64,000 nucleotides of DNA from Streptomyces sp. CGMCC 4.7035 (GTDB taxonomy: Bacteria; Actinomycetota; Actinomycetes; Streptomycetales; Streptomycetaceae). A program made the translations under genes and the position numbers. The notes under the pieces are model-generated. The model was not told where the DNA came from. It made no database searches and saw only the letters and a program-made list of their open reading frames with translations. Positions 49,871 to 58,343 of this stretch are shown piece after piece. Location of the stretch: NCBI RefSeq assembly GCF_031583065.1, contig NZ_CP134053.1, positions 1,612,001 to 1,676,000 on the forward strand. The letters are read 5' to 3'. Numbering within the stretch: the first letter of the stretch is position 1; the number at the start of each line of letters is the position of its first letter.

Positions 49871-50827
49871 ATGCAGGACGTCTCCTCGCTGGTGGCCCAG
49901 GCCAGGGAAGGCCGGCCGCGGGCCGTGGCCCGGCTGATCTCCCTGGTGGAGGGGGCGTCCCCGCAGCTCAGGGAGGTCATGGCGGCGCTCGCGCCGCTCA
50001 CGGGCAACGCGTACGTCGTGGGCCTTACGGGCTCGCCGGGCGTCGGCAAGTCCACGTCAACGTCCGCGCTCGTGACGGCGTACCGCAAACAGGGCAAGCG
50101 GGTCGGCGTCCTGGCCGTCGACCCGTCCTCGCCCTTCTCCGGCGGCGCGCTGCTCGGCGACCGCGTCCGCATGTCGGAGCACGCGTCGGACCCCGGCGTC
50201 TACATCCGCTCGATGGCGACCCGAGGGCATCTGGGCGGCCTCGCCTGGGCCGCCCCGCAGGCCATCCGGGTCCTGGACGGCGCGGGCTGCGACGTGATCC
50301 TGGTGGAGACGGTCGGCGTCGGCCAGTCGGAGGTCGAGATCGCCTCCCAGGCCGACACCTCGATGGTGCTCCTCGCCCCCGGGATGGGCGACGGCATCCA
50401 GGCCGCGAAGGCGGGCATCCTGGAGATCGGCGACGTGTACGTCGTCAACAAGGCCGACCGTGACGGCGCGGACGCGACCGCGCGCGAGCTCAACCACATG
50501 CTGGGCCTCGGGGAGTCGCGGGCCCCGGGCGACTGGCGTCCGCCGATCGTGAAGACGGTCGCGGCACGCGGCGAGGGCGTCGACGAGGTCGTCGAGGCGC
50601 TGGAGAAGCACCGGGCGTGGATGGAGGAACACGGAGTGCTCGCCGAGCGCCGGCGGGCCCGTGCCGCCCACGAGGTCGAGACGATCGCGGTGACGGCCCT
50701 GCGCGAACGGATCGGTGACCTGCACGGCGACCGCCGCCTGGGCGCGCTGGCGGAGCGGATCGTGGCGGGGGAGCTGGACCCCTATCGGGCGGCGGACGAG
50801 CTGGTGGCGGGGCTGACCAACAGCTGA
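49871..50827 (+). CDS. meaB: MeaB-type GTPase chaperone of B12 acyl-CoA mutases
   Basis: 318 residues. P-loop GLTGSPGVGKSTSTSALV, switch with DPSSPFSGGALLGDR and SMATRGHLGGL, Mg site ETVGVGQSEVE and base motif NKADRDGAD. MeaB loads adenosylcobalamin into methylmalonyl- or isobutyryl-CoA mutase and protects it. Ribosome-binding site CGGAG before ATG 49871; GTG 49856 is less likely. Thematically tied to icmA and the adenosyltransferase in this window. Confidence 0.93.
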   Translation: MQDVSSLVAQAREGRPRAVARLISLVEGASPQLREVMAALAPLTGNAYVVGLTGSPGVGKSTSTSALVTAYRKQGKRVGVLAVDPSSPFSGGALLGDRVRMSEHASDPGVYIRSMATRGHLGGLAWAAPQAIRVLDGAGCDVILVETVGVGQSEVEIASQADTSMVLLAPGMGDGIQAAKAGILEIGDVYVVNKADRDGADATARELNHMLGLGESRAPGDWRPPIVKTVAARGEGVDEVVEALEKHRAWMEEHGVLAERRRARAAHEVETIAVTALRERIGDLHGDRRLGALAERIVAGELDPYRAADELVAGLTNS

Positions 50828-51006
50828 CGGGCCGCGCTCGGCACCGAAAACCTCATGGCCGGCCCCCGGAGGCCGCTGGTACCTTGATCCGCATGTACCT
50901 CCTCTTGGCATAGGACCCGCCCAGGTCCGCGATCGACACGGCAGCCGTCCGTGGTCGTCGCGGCACTTCGGCGTCCCGTCCATGCCTCCAGTTGAGGAAC
51001 TTCCGC

Positions 51007-52254
51007 GTGTCTGCGCCTTCTCCCGGGCGGCCTTCGTATGCCGCCGTTCTGCGTGTCCCGTACGCCCGTCGCACCTTCTTCGCCGCGCTCGTCGGCCGGC
51101 TGTCGTACGGGACGGTGTCCATCGCCGTGATGCTGTCCGTGACCCGGGCGACCGGGTCCTACGCCGTGGCCGGTACGGTCATGGCGCTCTTCGGGGCCAT
51201 GACGGTCCTGCTCTCGCCGCTACGGGCGGCGTTCGTCGACCGATACGGGCCCCGGCGGGCGCTGATACCGATGGCGCTGGCGTACGCGGGCCTGCTGACG
51301 GCGCTCGCCGCGGTGAGCTGGCGGCCCGGCGCACCGGCCCTGCTGCTGGGTGCCCTCGCCGTCGGTGCCGGTGCCTTCCCGCCGCCTCTGGGCCCCACCA
51401 TGCGGGCCGTGTGGAGCGGACTCCTCGACGACCAGCGGCTGTTGCAGCGCGCGTACGGGCTCGACGGGGTGACCGAGGAACTGCTGTTCGTGTCCGGTCC
51501 GCTGATCGTGGGCGCGTTGCTGCGGTGGGCGCCGCCCGCGGCCGGGGTGGCGCTGAGCGCGCTGCTGGTGGCGGCCGGGACCGTCGCCTTCGTCTCGTCC
51601 CCCGTGGTGGCCGGGGCGCGCCCCGACGCGGCGAAGCCGGAGCGCTCCGCGAAGCGGCTGCGGGGTGCGCGGGGCCTGATGCAGCCGGTGTTGGTGGCCG
51701 CGGGGGTCGGCGTGGCTGTCGGCGCCCTCGATCTGCTGGTCATGGCCTTCGCCGGGCAGCGGCGGTACGGCGATGACGTCGTGGCCTGGGTGCTCGCGGC
51801 GCTGTCCGTGGGCAGCGCGGTCGGCGGGCTGCTGAACGGGGCGGTCGACTGGCGTACGAGTGCGCGGGTACGCCTGCCGCTGCTCGCCTGCGGCCTGGGC
51901 CTGACCCTGGCGGTGGCCGGCCTTGCCCCCGGCCTCGGCGTCCTCACCGTGACCGTGGCCTGCGCGGGCCTCTTCATAGCCCCGGCCCTGACGACGTCGT
52001 ATCTGATCGCGGACGAGTCCGCCCCGCCGGGCTTCCGCACCCAGGCGGGCGCCTGGGTCAACACCGCGGTGAACGCGGGCGGTTCGGCCGGCTCGGCGGC
52101 GGTGGGGGTGCTGGTGGCACATCTGCCGCTGGGGGTGTGCTTCGCGGCGTCGGGAGCCGTGACGCTGACGGCTGGGGCGGCGTCGCTCTGGGGTGCACGC
52201 GGCGTCGCCACGTCCGCGGCTGCTGCGGACCGTGGTGTCTCCGCCGGGGCGTAG
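51007..52254 (+). CDS. MFS transporter
   Basis: 415 residues with about 12 membrane segments. First helix region FFAALVGRLSYGTVSIAVMLSVTRATGSYAVAGTVMALFGAM, then RAAFVDRYGPRRALIP (the MFS loop 2-3 motif). Substrate unknown. GTG at 51007 follows TTGAGGAA. The stop TAG belongs to the first unit of a 40-base tandem repeat. Confidence 0.85.
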   Translation: MSAPSPGRPSYAAVLRVPYARRTFFAALVGRLSYGTVSIAVMLSVTRATGSYAVAGTVMALFGAMTVLLSPLRAAFVDRYGPRRALIPMALAYAGLLTALAAVSWRPGAPALLLGALAVGAGAFPPPLGPTMRAVWSGLLDDQRLLQRAYGLDGVTEELLFVSGPLIVGALLRWAPPAAGVALSALLVAAGTVAFVSSPVVAGARPDAAKPERSAKRLRGARGLMQPVLVAAGVGVAVGALDLLVMAFAGQRRYGDDVVAWVLAALSVGSAVGGLLNGAVDWRTSARVRLPLLACGLGLTLAVAGLAPGLGVLTVTVACAGLFIAPALTTSYLIADESAPPGFRTQAGAWVNTAVNAGGSAGSAAVGVLVAHLPLGVCFAASGAVTLTAGAASLWGARGVATSAAAADRGVSAGA

Positions 52255-52368
52255 CGCTCCGCTCGGAGGCCGTGTGTCACCTGCGGGTGCGTAGCGTTCC
52301 GCTGGGAGGCCGTGTGTCACCTGCGGGTGCGTAGCGTTCCGCTGGGAGGCCGTGTGTCATCTGCGGGT
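52249..52368. repeat. Three 40-base tandem repeats over the MFS stop codon
   Basis: Units at 52249, 52289 and 52329, each GCGTAGCG.TCCGCT, GGAGGCCGTGTGTCA and CTGCGGGT with one to three changes. The first contains the real TAG stop and the other two each carry a copy of it. The 358-base stretch 52255-52612 contains these repeats, the nested REP-45 block and a type A right part (CCCCGCGCCCCTTTCGGGGCGC region), with no gene. Confidence 0.9.
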
Positions 52369-52385
52369 GCGTCGGTGGCTGGTCG

Positions 52386-52469
52386 CTCCCCCAAGTTCTC
52401 GGCTTTCTCCCCCAAGCTCTCGGCTTCGCTCGAGCAGGGGGGACCCCCATGAACAGGGGGACCCCCATC
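52386..52469. repeat. REP-45 inserted into REP-45
   Basis: An outer copy begins CTCCCCCAAGTTCTCGGCTT (52386-52405), is interrupted by a complete inner copy (52407-52450) and resumes with CAGGGGGACCCCCATC (52454-52469). The break point is the TTCG centre of the outer palindrome. Both sit inside a type A repeat (GGTGGCTGGTCGC to the left, CCCCGCGCCCC to the right). Confidence 0.85.
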
Positions 52470-52612
52470 GCGGCGGAGCCGCACATCGATACAGCCCCGC
52501 GCCCCTTTCGGGGCGCTGTAGCCCGCTGGTAGGCAGCCGGGGTGGCCGGCAGTGCGCTCGCACTGTCGGCCACCCCGTACAGCCGGTTGATCCAGGGCGC
52601 CCTGGCGCTCCG

Positions 52613-53089
52613 CTACGGCTTGCCCCGCTGCCCCCGCAAGTGCTCTGCGATCGGCCGGAGGGACTTGTGCAGCTGCTCCAGGTCGTCGGGGGCCATCAGG
52701 TCGATGAAGTGTCGCCGCACAGACGCCACATGGTGTGGCGCGACCTTCTTCATCATCTCCAGGCCGTGGTCCGTCAGGACCGCGTACAGACCCCGGCGGT
52801 CGGACTCGCAGTTCTCGCGGCGCACCAGGCTCGCGTTCTCCATACGCGTGATCTGGTGCGAGAGGCGGCTCTTGGACTGGAGGGTGGCGGCCGCGAGGTC
52901 GCTCATCCGCATGCGGACGCCCTCCGACTCCGAGAGATTCACCAGGATCTCGTAGTCGTTCATTGTCAGGCCGAACGGCTGGAGGTCCCTTTCGAGCTGG
53001 TACGTCAACAGCCTGTTGACCTCCAGGTGGGTGCGCCAGGCGCACTGCTCCGCATCGGTCAGCCAGCGCGTGGCCGTCTCGGTCTCCAT
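52613..53089 (-). CDS. absC: MarR-family regulator, probably AbsC
   Basis: 158 residues; winged helix with LTMNDYEILVNLSESEGVRMRMSDLAAATLQSKSRLSHQITRMENASLVRREN and the DRRG wing. Position and length match SCO5405, which I recall as AbsC, a MarR regulator needed for antibiotic production under low zinc in S. coelicolor. The symbol rests on that synteny and is less certain than the family. An inverted repeat ACCT-AAA-AGGT lies 12 bases upstream of its start. Confidence 0.75.
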   Translation of the reverse strand: METETATRWLTDAEQCAWRTHLEVNRLLTYQLERDLQPFGLTMNDYEILVNLSESEGVRMRMSDLAAATLQSKSRLSHQITRMENASLVRRENCESDRRGLYAVLTDHGLEMMKKVAPHHVASVRRHFIDLMAPDDLEQLHKSLRPIAEHLRGQRGKP

Positions 53090-53100
53090 GAATGAAGTCT

Positions 53101-53111
53101 ACCTAAAAGGT
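53101..53111 (-). promoter_or_regulatory. Candidate MarR operator before absC
   Basis: ACCT-AAA-AGGT, a perfect short palindrome in an AT-richer patch (CTACCTAAAAGGTTGAAAGG), 12-22 bases upstream of the absC ATG. Suggests autoregulation. Confidence 0.45.
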
Positions 53112-53181
53112 TGAAAGGCGAACTAGTGAGGGTGGTGTGACTGTGCGCACGCGTTCGACGTCACACTCCGCAGACTACCGC

Positions 53182-53979
53182 TCACAGCCCGAAGCGACGC
53201 TGGAGGTCCCCCAGCTGTCCGGGAAGGCGCGGTGTCCCCGGCTGGCCCTGGTGGCCGGGTACCCCGCCGCCGCCCGGTACGCCCGGCTCGTGCGGAACCG
53301 CCCCCGTGGCCTGCTCGGCCATGAGCGTCTCCGAGGACTGCAGCAGGACCGTGCCCGCCCCGACGAACTCGAACTGGTGCTCCTCCCCGGAGGCCCCGCC
53401 GAGGCCTGTCATCGCACGTAGACCGCCCCATACACCCGTCAGATACCCGTGGTCGTAGTGATGGCACGGGGACGGGCAGTCGGCCCAGCCGACCAGCGCC
53501 TGCGGATCCACCCGGATCGGGGGTTCCATGAACACCACCGGACCGTTGGACGCGGCCACGAACTTGCCGGTTCCGATCAGCGTCAGGAATCCCGGAATGA
53601 TCGACTGCTTCAGCGCGAGACTTGGCTGAAAAGCGAGGAGGTTGCCCGAGCGAATGGTCAGGTTGCCGTCGTCCAAATCGTAGGAATTCACATCGAAGGC
53701 CCGGTCGGCGAGGAGCATCTTGCCCGAGCCCTCCGCCACCACCCAGTCGCTCGCGTGCAGAGGCGAATGAAAGGACGTACGGACAATCCGGTCGAGGCGG
53801 CCGTGCCCGATGCCGTTGAACTCGATCGAGCCGTAGTAGGCGATCATCTTGCCCTTCTGCAGGAACCACTGGCTGCCCTTGAGCTCCACGCAGAAGGTGT
53901 ACTTGTTGACGCTGTCGTCGGCCGGCAGTGTCATCGGGTCGTGGATCACGGGACCGGCGCCCCCCGGGTAGGTGCTCAA
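53182..53979 (-). CDS. AIM24-family protein, third of three
   Basis: 265 residues of beta-rich AIM24 fold (MIAYYGSIEFNGIG, VAEGSGKMLLADRAFDVNSYDL, FLTLIGTGKFVAASNGPVVFMEP, HQFEFVGAGTVLLQSSE) with a C-terminal Gly/Pro-rich tail (PGVPGGGGVPGHQGQPGTP). The start is TTG overlapping the previous stop (TTGA), with GGAGGAG upstream. Function of bacterial AIM24 proteins is unknown; the yeast homologue is mitochondrial. Confidence 0.85.
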   Translation of the reverse strand: MSTYPGGAGPVIHDPMTLPADDSVNKYTFCVELKGSQWFLQKGKMIAYYGSIEFNGIGHGRLDRIVRTSFHSPLHASDWVVAEGSGKMLLADRAFDVNSYDLDDGNLTIRSGNLLAFQPSLALKQSIIPGFLTLIGTGKFVAASNGPVVFMEPPIRVDPQALVGWADCPSPCHHYDHGYLTGVWGGLRAMTGLGGASGEEHQFEFVGAGTVLLQSSETLMAEQATGAVPHEPGVPGGGGVPGHQGQPGTPRLPGQLGDLQRRFGL

Positions 53980-54626
53980 AGCTTCTCCTCCGACGCCTGG
54001 ACGTACACCACACCACTGCCGCTCAGCTCCAGCTGGAACGCCTCGCCGGAGCCACGGCCCACCATGTCGCGCCAGCCGAGCGCCGTGGAGAGCTTGTTGC
54101 GCACGTCGCCGTGGTGGGCGACATACGCCTGGGGGTCGACGTGGACCGGGCGCTGCGGGGTGATCGGCACCTCGAAGACGCCGCCGTGCGCCATGACGGC
54201 GACCGCGCCGTGGCCCTTGAGGGTGGTCGTGAACAGGCCCTGACCGGTGACCTGGCCGCGCACCATGCCCATGACGCCGCCCTGCGAGCCCATGAACATC
54301 GTGCCCTGCTGGAGGGCGCCCTCGAAGACGAGCAGGCGGTCCGCCTCGACGTACAACGTGTCCCCGGTGAGGTTGATCACCTGGATGTGGTGGCCACCGT
54401 GCCCGAACAGCACCGTGCCGCTGCCCTCGACCGACATCAGCGGTGTCGCCTCATTGGCGAGGCGGCGGCCGATCATCGACATGACCCCGCCCTGGCCGCC
54501 CTGGACGTTGGGGGTGAAGGAGACCTCGCCCTTGTAGGCGAGCATCGCGCCCCGCTGGCTGTACAGGCGCTGCCCGGGCACGACGGTCGCCTCGATCATC
54601 TTCGAGTTGATCTCACGGAAGGGCAT
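53976..54626 (-). CDS. AIM24-family protein, second of three
   Basis: 216 residues: SQRGAMLAYKGEVSFTPNV, VEGSGTVLFGHGGHHIQVINL, LYVEADRLLVFEG, GHGAVAVMAHGGVFEVPI, DPQAYVAHHGDV, AFQLELSGSGVVYVQ. The N-terminus MPFREINSKM is preferred to the ATG at 54635 because GGGGGA lies about 9 bases upstream. Overlaps the third gene by TTGA and begins 2 bases after the stop of the first. Confidence 0.87.
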   Translation of the reverse strand: MPFREINSKMIEATVVPGQRLYSQRGAMLAYKGEVSFTPNVQGGQGGVMSMIGRRLANEATPLMSVEGSGTVLFGHGGHHIQVINLTGDTLYVEADRLLVFEGALQQGTMFMGSQGGVMGMVRGQVTGQGLFTTTLKGHGAVAVMAHGGVFEVPITPQRPVHVDPQAYVAHHGDVRNKLSTALGWRDMVGRGSGEAFQLELSGSGVVYVQASEEKL

Positions 54627-54627
54627 G

Positions 54628-55260
54628 TCACACATCCCCCGCGATCGTGTTGCGCTCGCTGGGCTGGACGTACACCAGTCCGTCCCCCTCGAAGCGGATC
54701 TGGAAGGCCTCGCCGCCGCCTTCGCCGAGGAGCGTGCGGAAGGTCACACCGGACTGGAACGACTGCCGCAGGTTTCCCTGGTGCGCGACGTACGCACCCG
54801 GGTCGACGGTCAGCGGGTACTGCGCGCTCACCCGCAGCACCACTGCCGGGCCGTCCGACATGATCGCCGCCTGGCCGTGGCCCTCGACGGTCGTCGTGAA
54901 CAGGCCGTTGCCCTGCGAGGCACCACGCAGGCCGGTGAACGTCGTGCCTGTACGCAGGCCGGCGTCCGTCGCGAGGAGGTTGCTCGACTCGACGTACAGC
55001 TTGTCCCCCTGGAGGTTCACGAGGTTGATCTCGGAGGCCCGGTCGGCGAACCAGCACGTCCCGTGCCCGCGCACCTCCATCACGGTCATCTGCTCGCCGG
55101 TGAGCCTCCGGGTCACCATGCCCCGGATGCCCTCACCGCCGCCGCTGAGCTTCTTGAATGCCATCTGACCGTCGTAGGCGACCATGGAGCCGTTCTTCGC
55201 CTTCACGGCGTCCCCGGTCATCTCGACGGCCAACACCTTGCTGCCTTGGAGTCGGAACAT
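54628..55260 (-). CDS. AIM24-family protein, first of three
   Basis: 210 residues from MFRLQGSKVLAVEMTGDAVKAKNGSMVAYDG. The repeat pattern is shared with the second protein (VRGHGTCWFADRASEINLVNL, LYVESSNLLATDAGLRTGTTF, VEGHGQAAIMSDGPAVVL, DPGAYVAHQGNL, AFQIRFEGDGLVYVQPSE), pointing to tandem duplication. No clear ribosome-binding site before the ATG, so a leaderless start is possible. Divergent from a DUF3817 gene. Confidence 0.87.
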   Translation of the reverse strand: MFRLQGSKVLAVEMTGDAVKAKNGSMVAYDGQMAFKKLSGGGEGIRGMVTRRLTGEQMTVMEVRGHGTCWFADRASEINLVNLQGDKLYVESSNLLATDAGLRTGTTFTGLRGASQGNGLFTTTVEGHGQAAIMSDGPAVVLRVSAQYPLTVDPGAYVAHQGNLRQSFQSGVTFRTLLGEGGGEAFQIRFEGDGLVYVQPSERNTIAGDV

Positions 55261-55411
55261 CGCCACGGGGTGAAGGTAGCGGCCGACGGTGCGTAACGGA
55301 CAGACCCCTGTCGCCGGGGCGGCGCGGTCCTTTGTCACAATGGGCCCGTTGCTTGTGCTTCCATTCACAAGGCGACCGCGTCGTCAGCGACTCTCCCACC
55401 GAAGGTGATCC

Positions 55412-55762
55412 GTGGACCTCAAGACAGCCTCCGCCATCCGCCGCCTACGCCTGATCTCCGTGCCCGAGGGCATCTCCTGGATCGTGCTCGCCACCTGCAC
55501 GGTGATCAAGTACACGGTCACGTCCGAGGTCGACGTCGCCCGGGTCCTCGGTCCGATCCACGGCGTGCTGTTCATCCTCTACGTGATCTTCTGGCTCGAC
55601 GCCTGGAACCGCACCAAGTGGGACAAGGGGACGGCCTGGCTCTACTTCGCCTACTCGATCATCCCCGGCGGCGGCTTCCTGGCCGAGCGCAAGCTGCACC
55701 GCGCGGCCCAGGACGCCGTCATCGCCGCCCGCGCCCGCAAGGAAGGAATCGTGAACGCATGA
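55412..55762 (+). CDS. DUF3817 integral membrane protein
   Basis: 116 residues with three hydrophobic segments and the family pattern [30 protein letters not shown] and [12 protein letters not shown]. Paralogue of the gene at 59474. Function unknown. GTG start with GAAGGTGA upstream. Overlaps the next gene by ATGA. Confidence 0.87.
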   Translation: MDLKTASAIRRLRLISVPEGISWIVLATCTVIKYTVTSEVDVARVLGPIHGVLFILYVIFWLDAWNRTKWDKGTAWLYFAYSIIPGGGFLAERKLHRAAQDAVIAARARKEGIVNA

Positions 55763-56055
55763 TCGTCGCCTTCTCCGTGACGCCGCTGGGTGTCGGCGAG
55801 GACGTGGGGGAGTACGTCGCCGACGCCGTCCGGGTCGTACGGGAATCCGGCCTGCCGAACCGTACCGACGCGATGTTCACCTCCATCGAGGGTGAGTGGG
55901 ACGAGGTGATGGACGTGGTGAAGCGCGCCGTCGCGGCGGTCGAGGCGCGTGCGCCGCGTGTCTCGCTCGTCCTTAAGGCGGACATCCGCCCGAGTGTGAC
56001 GGACGGTCTCACCTCGAAGGTGGAGACGGTGGAGCGATACCTGTCCGCGGAGTAA
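55759..56055 (+). CDS. MTH1187-family thiamine-binding protein
   Basis: 98 residues: [58 protein letters not shown].....[11 protein letters not shown]. This is the small ferredoxin-like fold of MTH1187/YkoF proteins, some of which bind thiamine or its breakdown products. ATGA overlap with the DUF3817 gene suggests a shared role at the membrane. A terminator follows. Confidence 0.88.
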   Translation: MIVAFSVTPLGVGEDVGEYVADAVRVVRESGLPNRTDAMFTSIEGEWDEVMDVVKRAVAAVEARAPRVSLVLKADIRPSVTDGLTSKVETVERYLSAE

Positions 56056-56074
56056 CTCCCCGCACGGCAGCCCG

Positions 56075-56102
56075 AACCCCGGTCCCTGAGGGCCGGGGTT
56101 TT
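56075..56102 (+). terminator. Intrinsic terminator
   Basis: AACCCCGG / CCGGGGTT around TCCCTGAGGG with TTTT after the stem, 20 bases downstream of the thiamine-binding-protein stop. Confidence 0.9.
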
Positions 56103-56136
56103 GCCGTTCACGGGCAATTCCCGGGGGTCCCGAGGC

Positions 56137-56195
56137 TTTGAGCGATCGCTCAAACCTGTTGTACTGTCAGGCCACTTGATTGAGCAGTCGCTCAA
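56137..56195 (+). promoter_or_regulatory. Promoter with two TetR-type operators
   Basis: TTTGAGCGATCGCTCAAA (56137-56154) is a perfect 18-base palindrome. TTGAGCAGTCGCTCAA (56180-56195) is a second, near-perfect copy. TTGAGC at 56138 and TACTGT at 56162 are -35/-10-like with 18-base spacing, so a bound regulator would cover the promoter and the start site. The TetR gene at the end of the operon is the likely ligand-responsive repressor. Confidence 0.8.
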
Positions 56196-56223
56196 ACAGG
56201 GCCGTTGACATGGGGGATTCGCA

Positions 56224-56976
56224 ATGGGGCTCTACGTAGAGGCGCACATACGCGGCGACCTCGACGAACTGTGGGAACGGACCCAGGACCCCGAGCGGCA
56301 CCGGCGCTGGGACCTCCGTTTCAGCGAGATCGAATACCTCCCGCGCGCGCAGGGCGAACCGCAGCGCTTCCGGTACGCCACGCGGGTCCTGCCGTTCCTG
56401 ACGGTGTCCGGGACCGGGGTGTCGGCGGGCGAGAAGACGCGGCCGGACGGGACGCGCACCTCCGCGCTGCGGTTCTCCTCGCCGCACCCGCTGTCGCTGA
56501 TCGCCGAGGGGAGCGGCTACTGGCGGTATGTGCCCGACGGTGACGGCGTCCGCTTCCTCACCGGGTACGACTACCGGCCGCGGTGGGGCCGCGTGGGCGC
56601 GCTCGCGGACCGTGTGGTCTTCCGCCCGCTGATGGGCTGGGCGACCGCCTGGTCCTTCGACCGGCTGCGGCTGTGGCTGGAGAAGGGGATCACACCGGAG
56701 CGGGCGCTCGTGAACTGGTGCGCGGAACTGGCCGTCCGCGCCCTGATCGTCGCGACCGCCTGCACCGGCCTCGGCCTGGACTCCTTCCTGCGCCTCTTCG
56801 GCCCGTTCGCGGCGGCGATGGCCTATCTGTGCCCGCTGCTCCTGGCCGTGGCCATCTCCCTGGCCCTGTTCAAGACCCCCCTTTCCTGCACCCCGGCCGC
56901 CCGCCGCTGTCTGCGCACCCCGCCCACGCGCGTACCCGCCCCCCGTCTCCTGTGCACCCTGGAGTGGCCGTCATGA
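56224..56976 (+). CDS. SRPBCC-fold protein with C-terminal membrane segments
   Basis: 250 residues. The N-terminal half (LYVEAHIRGDLDELWERTQDPERHRRWDLRFSEIEYL) is a START/SRPBCC-type ligand-binding fold. Two hydrophobic segments follow (AVRALIVATACTGLGL; FGPFAAAMAYLCPLLLAVAISLALF), then an Arg/Pro tail. First gene of a three-gene operon with two coupled overlaps. Possible lipid or polyketide binding at the membrane; unproven. Confidence 0.8.
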   Translation: MGLYVEAHIRGDLDELWERTQDPERHRRWDLRFSEIEYLPRAQGEPQRFRYATRVLPFLTVSGTGVSAGEKTRPDGTRTSALRFSSPHPLSLIAEGSGYWRYVPDGDGVRFLTGYDYRPRWGRVGALADRVVFRPLMGWATAWSFDRLRLWLEKGITPERALVNWCAELAVRALIVATACTGLGLDSFLRLFGPFAAAMAYLCPLLLAVAISLALFKTPLSCTPAARRCLRTPPTRVPAPRLLCTLEWPS

Positions 56977-57653
56977 CCTCGATCTTCCGTACGGTGATGG
57001 GCGCGGACTTCGAGCGGCTGCACCCGCAGTTACGGCGCCGCTTCTCGGTGGGACTGGCGAGCGGTGAGGCATGCACGGGGCGCGGGGTGATGGACCGTGT
57101 CTGGCACGGCAGGGGATTCGTCAAGCCGTTCCTGGCGCTCGGCGGCACGCGCCACATCCTCGTCCCGCGGCAGGGGCGGAACGTCCCCTTCGTCATCGAG
57201 AACGTGCCGTACACGGACACGTTCGGCCGGGAGACGGTGACGTTCGTACGCACCTTCGACCTCCCCGGCCGTGCCCGCCGTTTCGACGCGCAGATGGTGC
57301 TGAGCCCGAAGGGCGACCGCATCCTGGACTACCTGGGCACGCATCAGCACCTGGCGACCGATCTGCACTTCCGGGCGGAGCCGGACGGGTCCCTGCTGAT
57401 CCGTTCCGGCGAACACCGGTTCCGCGAGGGACCGGTGGACGTGCGGGTGCCCGAACTGATCGGAGGTCAGGCCGAGGTGAGGGAGTCGTTCGACGAGTCG
57501 ACGGGGCGCTTCCGGATTCGGGTACGGGTGGTGAACCGGTACGTCGGCCCGCTGTTCGGCTACGAGGGATCGTTCACGGCGTCGTACACGGATGTCCGCG
57601 TACGCGGGGTGCGTGCAGGCCTTCGCCCCGTCCGGGAGGAGGCACGGGCGTGA
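56973..57653 (+). CDS. DUF4166 protein
   Basis: 226 residues: TSIFRTVMGADFERLHPQLRRRFSVGL, GVMDRVWHGRGFVKPFLALG, NVPFVIENVPYTDTFGRETVTFVRTFDLPGRARRFDAQM, LDYLGTHQHLATDLHF. DUF4166 domains often accompany oxidoreductases or SRPBCC proteins; function unknown. ATGA overlap upstream and GTGA overlap downstream tie it into the operon. Confidence 0.85.
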   Translation: MTSIFRTVMGADFERLHPQLRRRFSVGLASGEACTGRGVMDRVWHGRGFVKPFLALGGTRHILVPRQGRNVPFVIENVPYTDTFGRETVTFVRTFDLPGRARRFDAQMVLSPKGDRILDYLGTHQHLATDLHFRAEPDGSLLIRSGEHRFREGPVDVRVPELIGGQAEVRESFDESTGRFRIRVRVVNRYVGPLFGYEGSFTASYTDVRVRGVRAGLRPVREEARA

Positions 57654-58282
57654 GTGCGGCGACGAAGGAGAAGCTGCTGAAGGGGGCGCTGCGGACGCTC
57701 ACCGAGCAGGGGATCGCCAAGACATCGGCCCGTACGATCGCGGCGAGCGCCGGGGTCAACCAGGCGCTGGTCTTCTACCACTTCGGCTCGGTGGACGAGC
57801 TGCTCGCGGCGGCGTGCCGGTACGGGACGGAGCAGCGGGTGGCGCGGTACCGGGACCGGCTCGACGGGATCCGCTCGCTCGGTGAACTCCTCGCGTTCGG
57901 GCGCGAGATGCACGCGGAGGAGAAGGCGGCGGGGCATGTGGCCGTCCTCGGCCAGCTGCTGGCGGGCGCGCAGACGCACCCCCGCCTCGCACCGGCGACG
58001 GCGGCCGGGCTCGACCTGTGGATCGTGGAGATCGAGCGGGTACTGGAGCGGGTGCTGGCGTCGACGCCGCTGGGGGAGTTCACGGATCCGGCCGGTCTCG
58101 CTCGCGCGGTGTCGGCGTCCTTCGTGGGAATCGAACTGTACGAGGGCGTGGACCCGGAGGGAGCGTCGGCCGCGCTGGGCGCGCTGGAGCGGCTGGGGGC
58201 CCTGGTGGCGGCGCTCGACGACCTGGGGCCGGTGGCACAGCGGGCTGTACGGCACGCGCTGCGCCGGGCGCCGCGCGCTTAG
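57650..58282 (+). CDS. TetR-family regulator, last gene of its operon
   Basis: 210 residues; HTH TKEKLLKGALRTLTEQGIAKTSARTIAASAGVNQALVFYHFGSVDELL. GTG at 57650 overlaps the DUF4166 stop and follows GGAGGAGG. Co-transcription with the two upstream genes and two palindromes at the operon promoter suggest autorepression. Confidence 0.88.
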   Translation: MSAATKEKLLKGALRTLTEQGIAKTSARTIAASAGVNQALVFYHFGSVDELLAAACRYGTEQRVARYRDRLDGIRSLGELLAFGREMHAEEKAAGHVAVLGQLLAGAQTHPRLAPATAAGLDLWIVEIERVLERVLASTPLGEFTDPAGLARAVSASFVGIELYEGVDPEGASAALGALERLGALVAALDDLGPVAQRAVRHALRRAPRA

Positions 58283-58343
58283 GGGTTACGCCCCCTCGGC
58301 CCCAGCGGCCTCATGGCAGGCACCGGTCTCCGATTTCAGCCGT

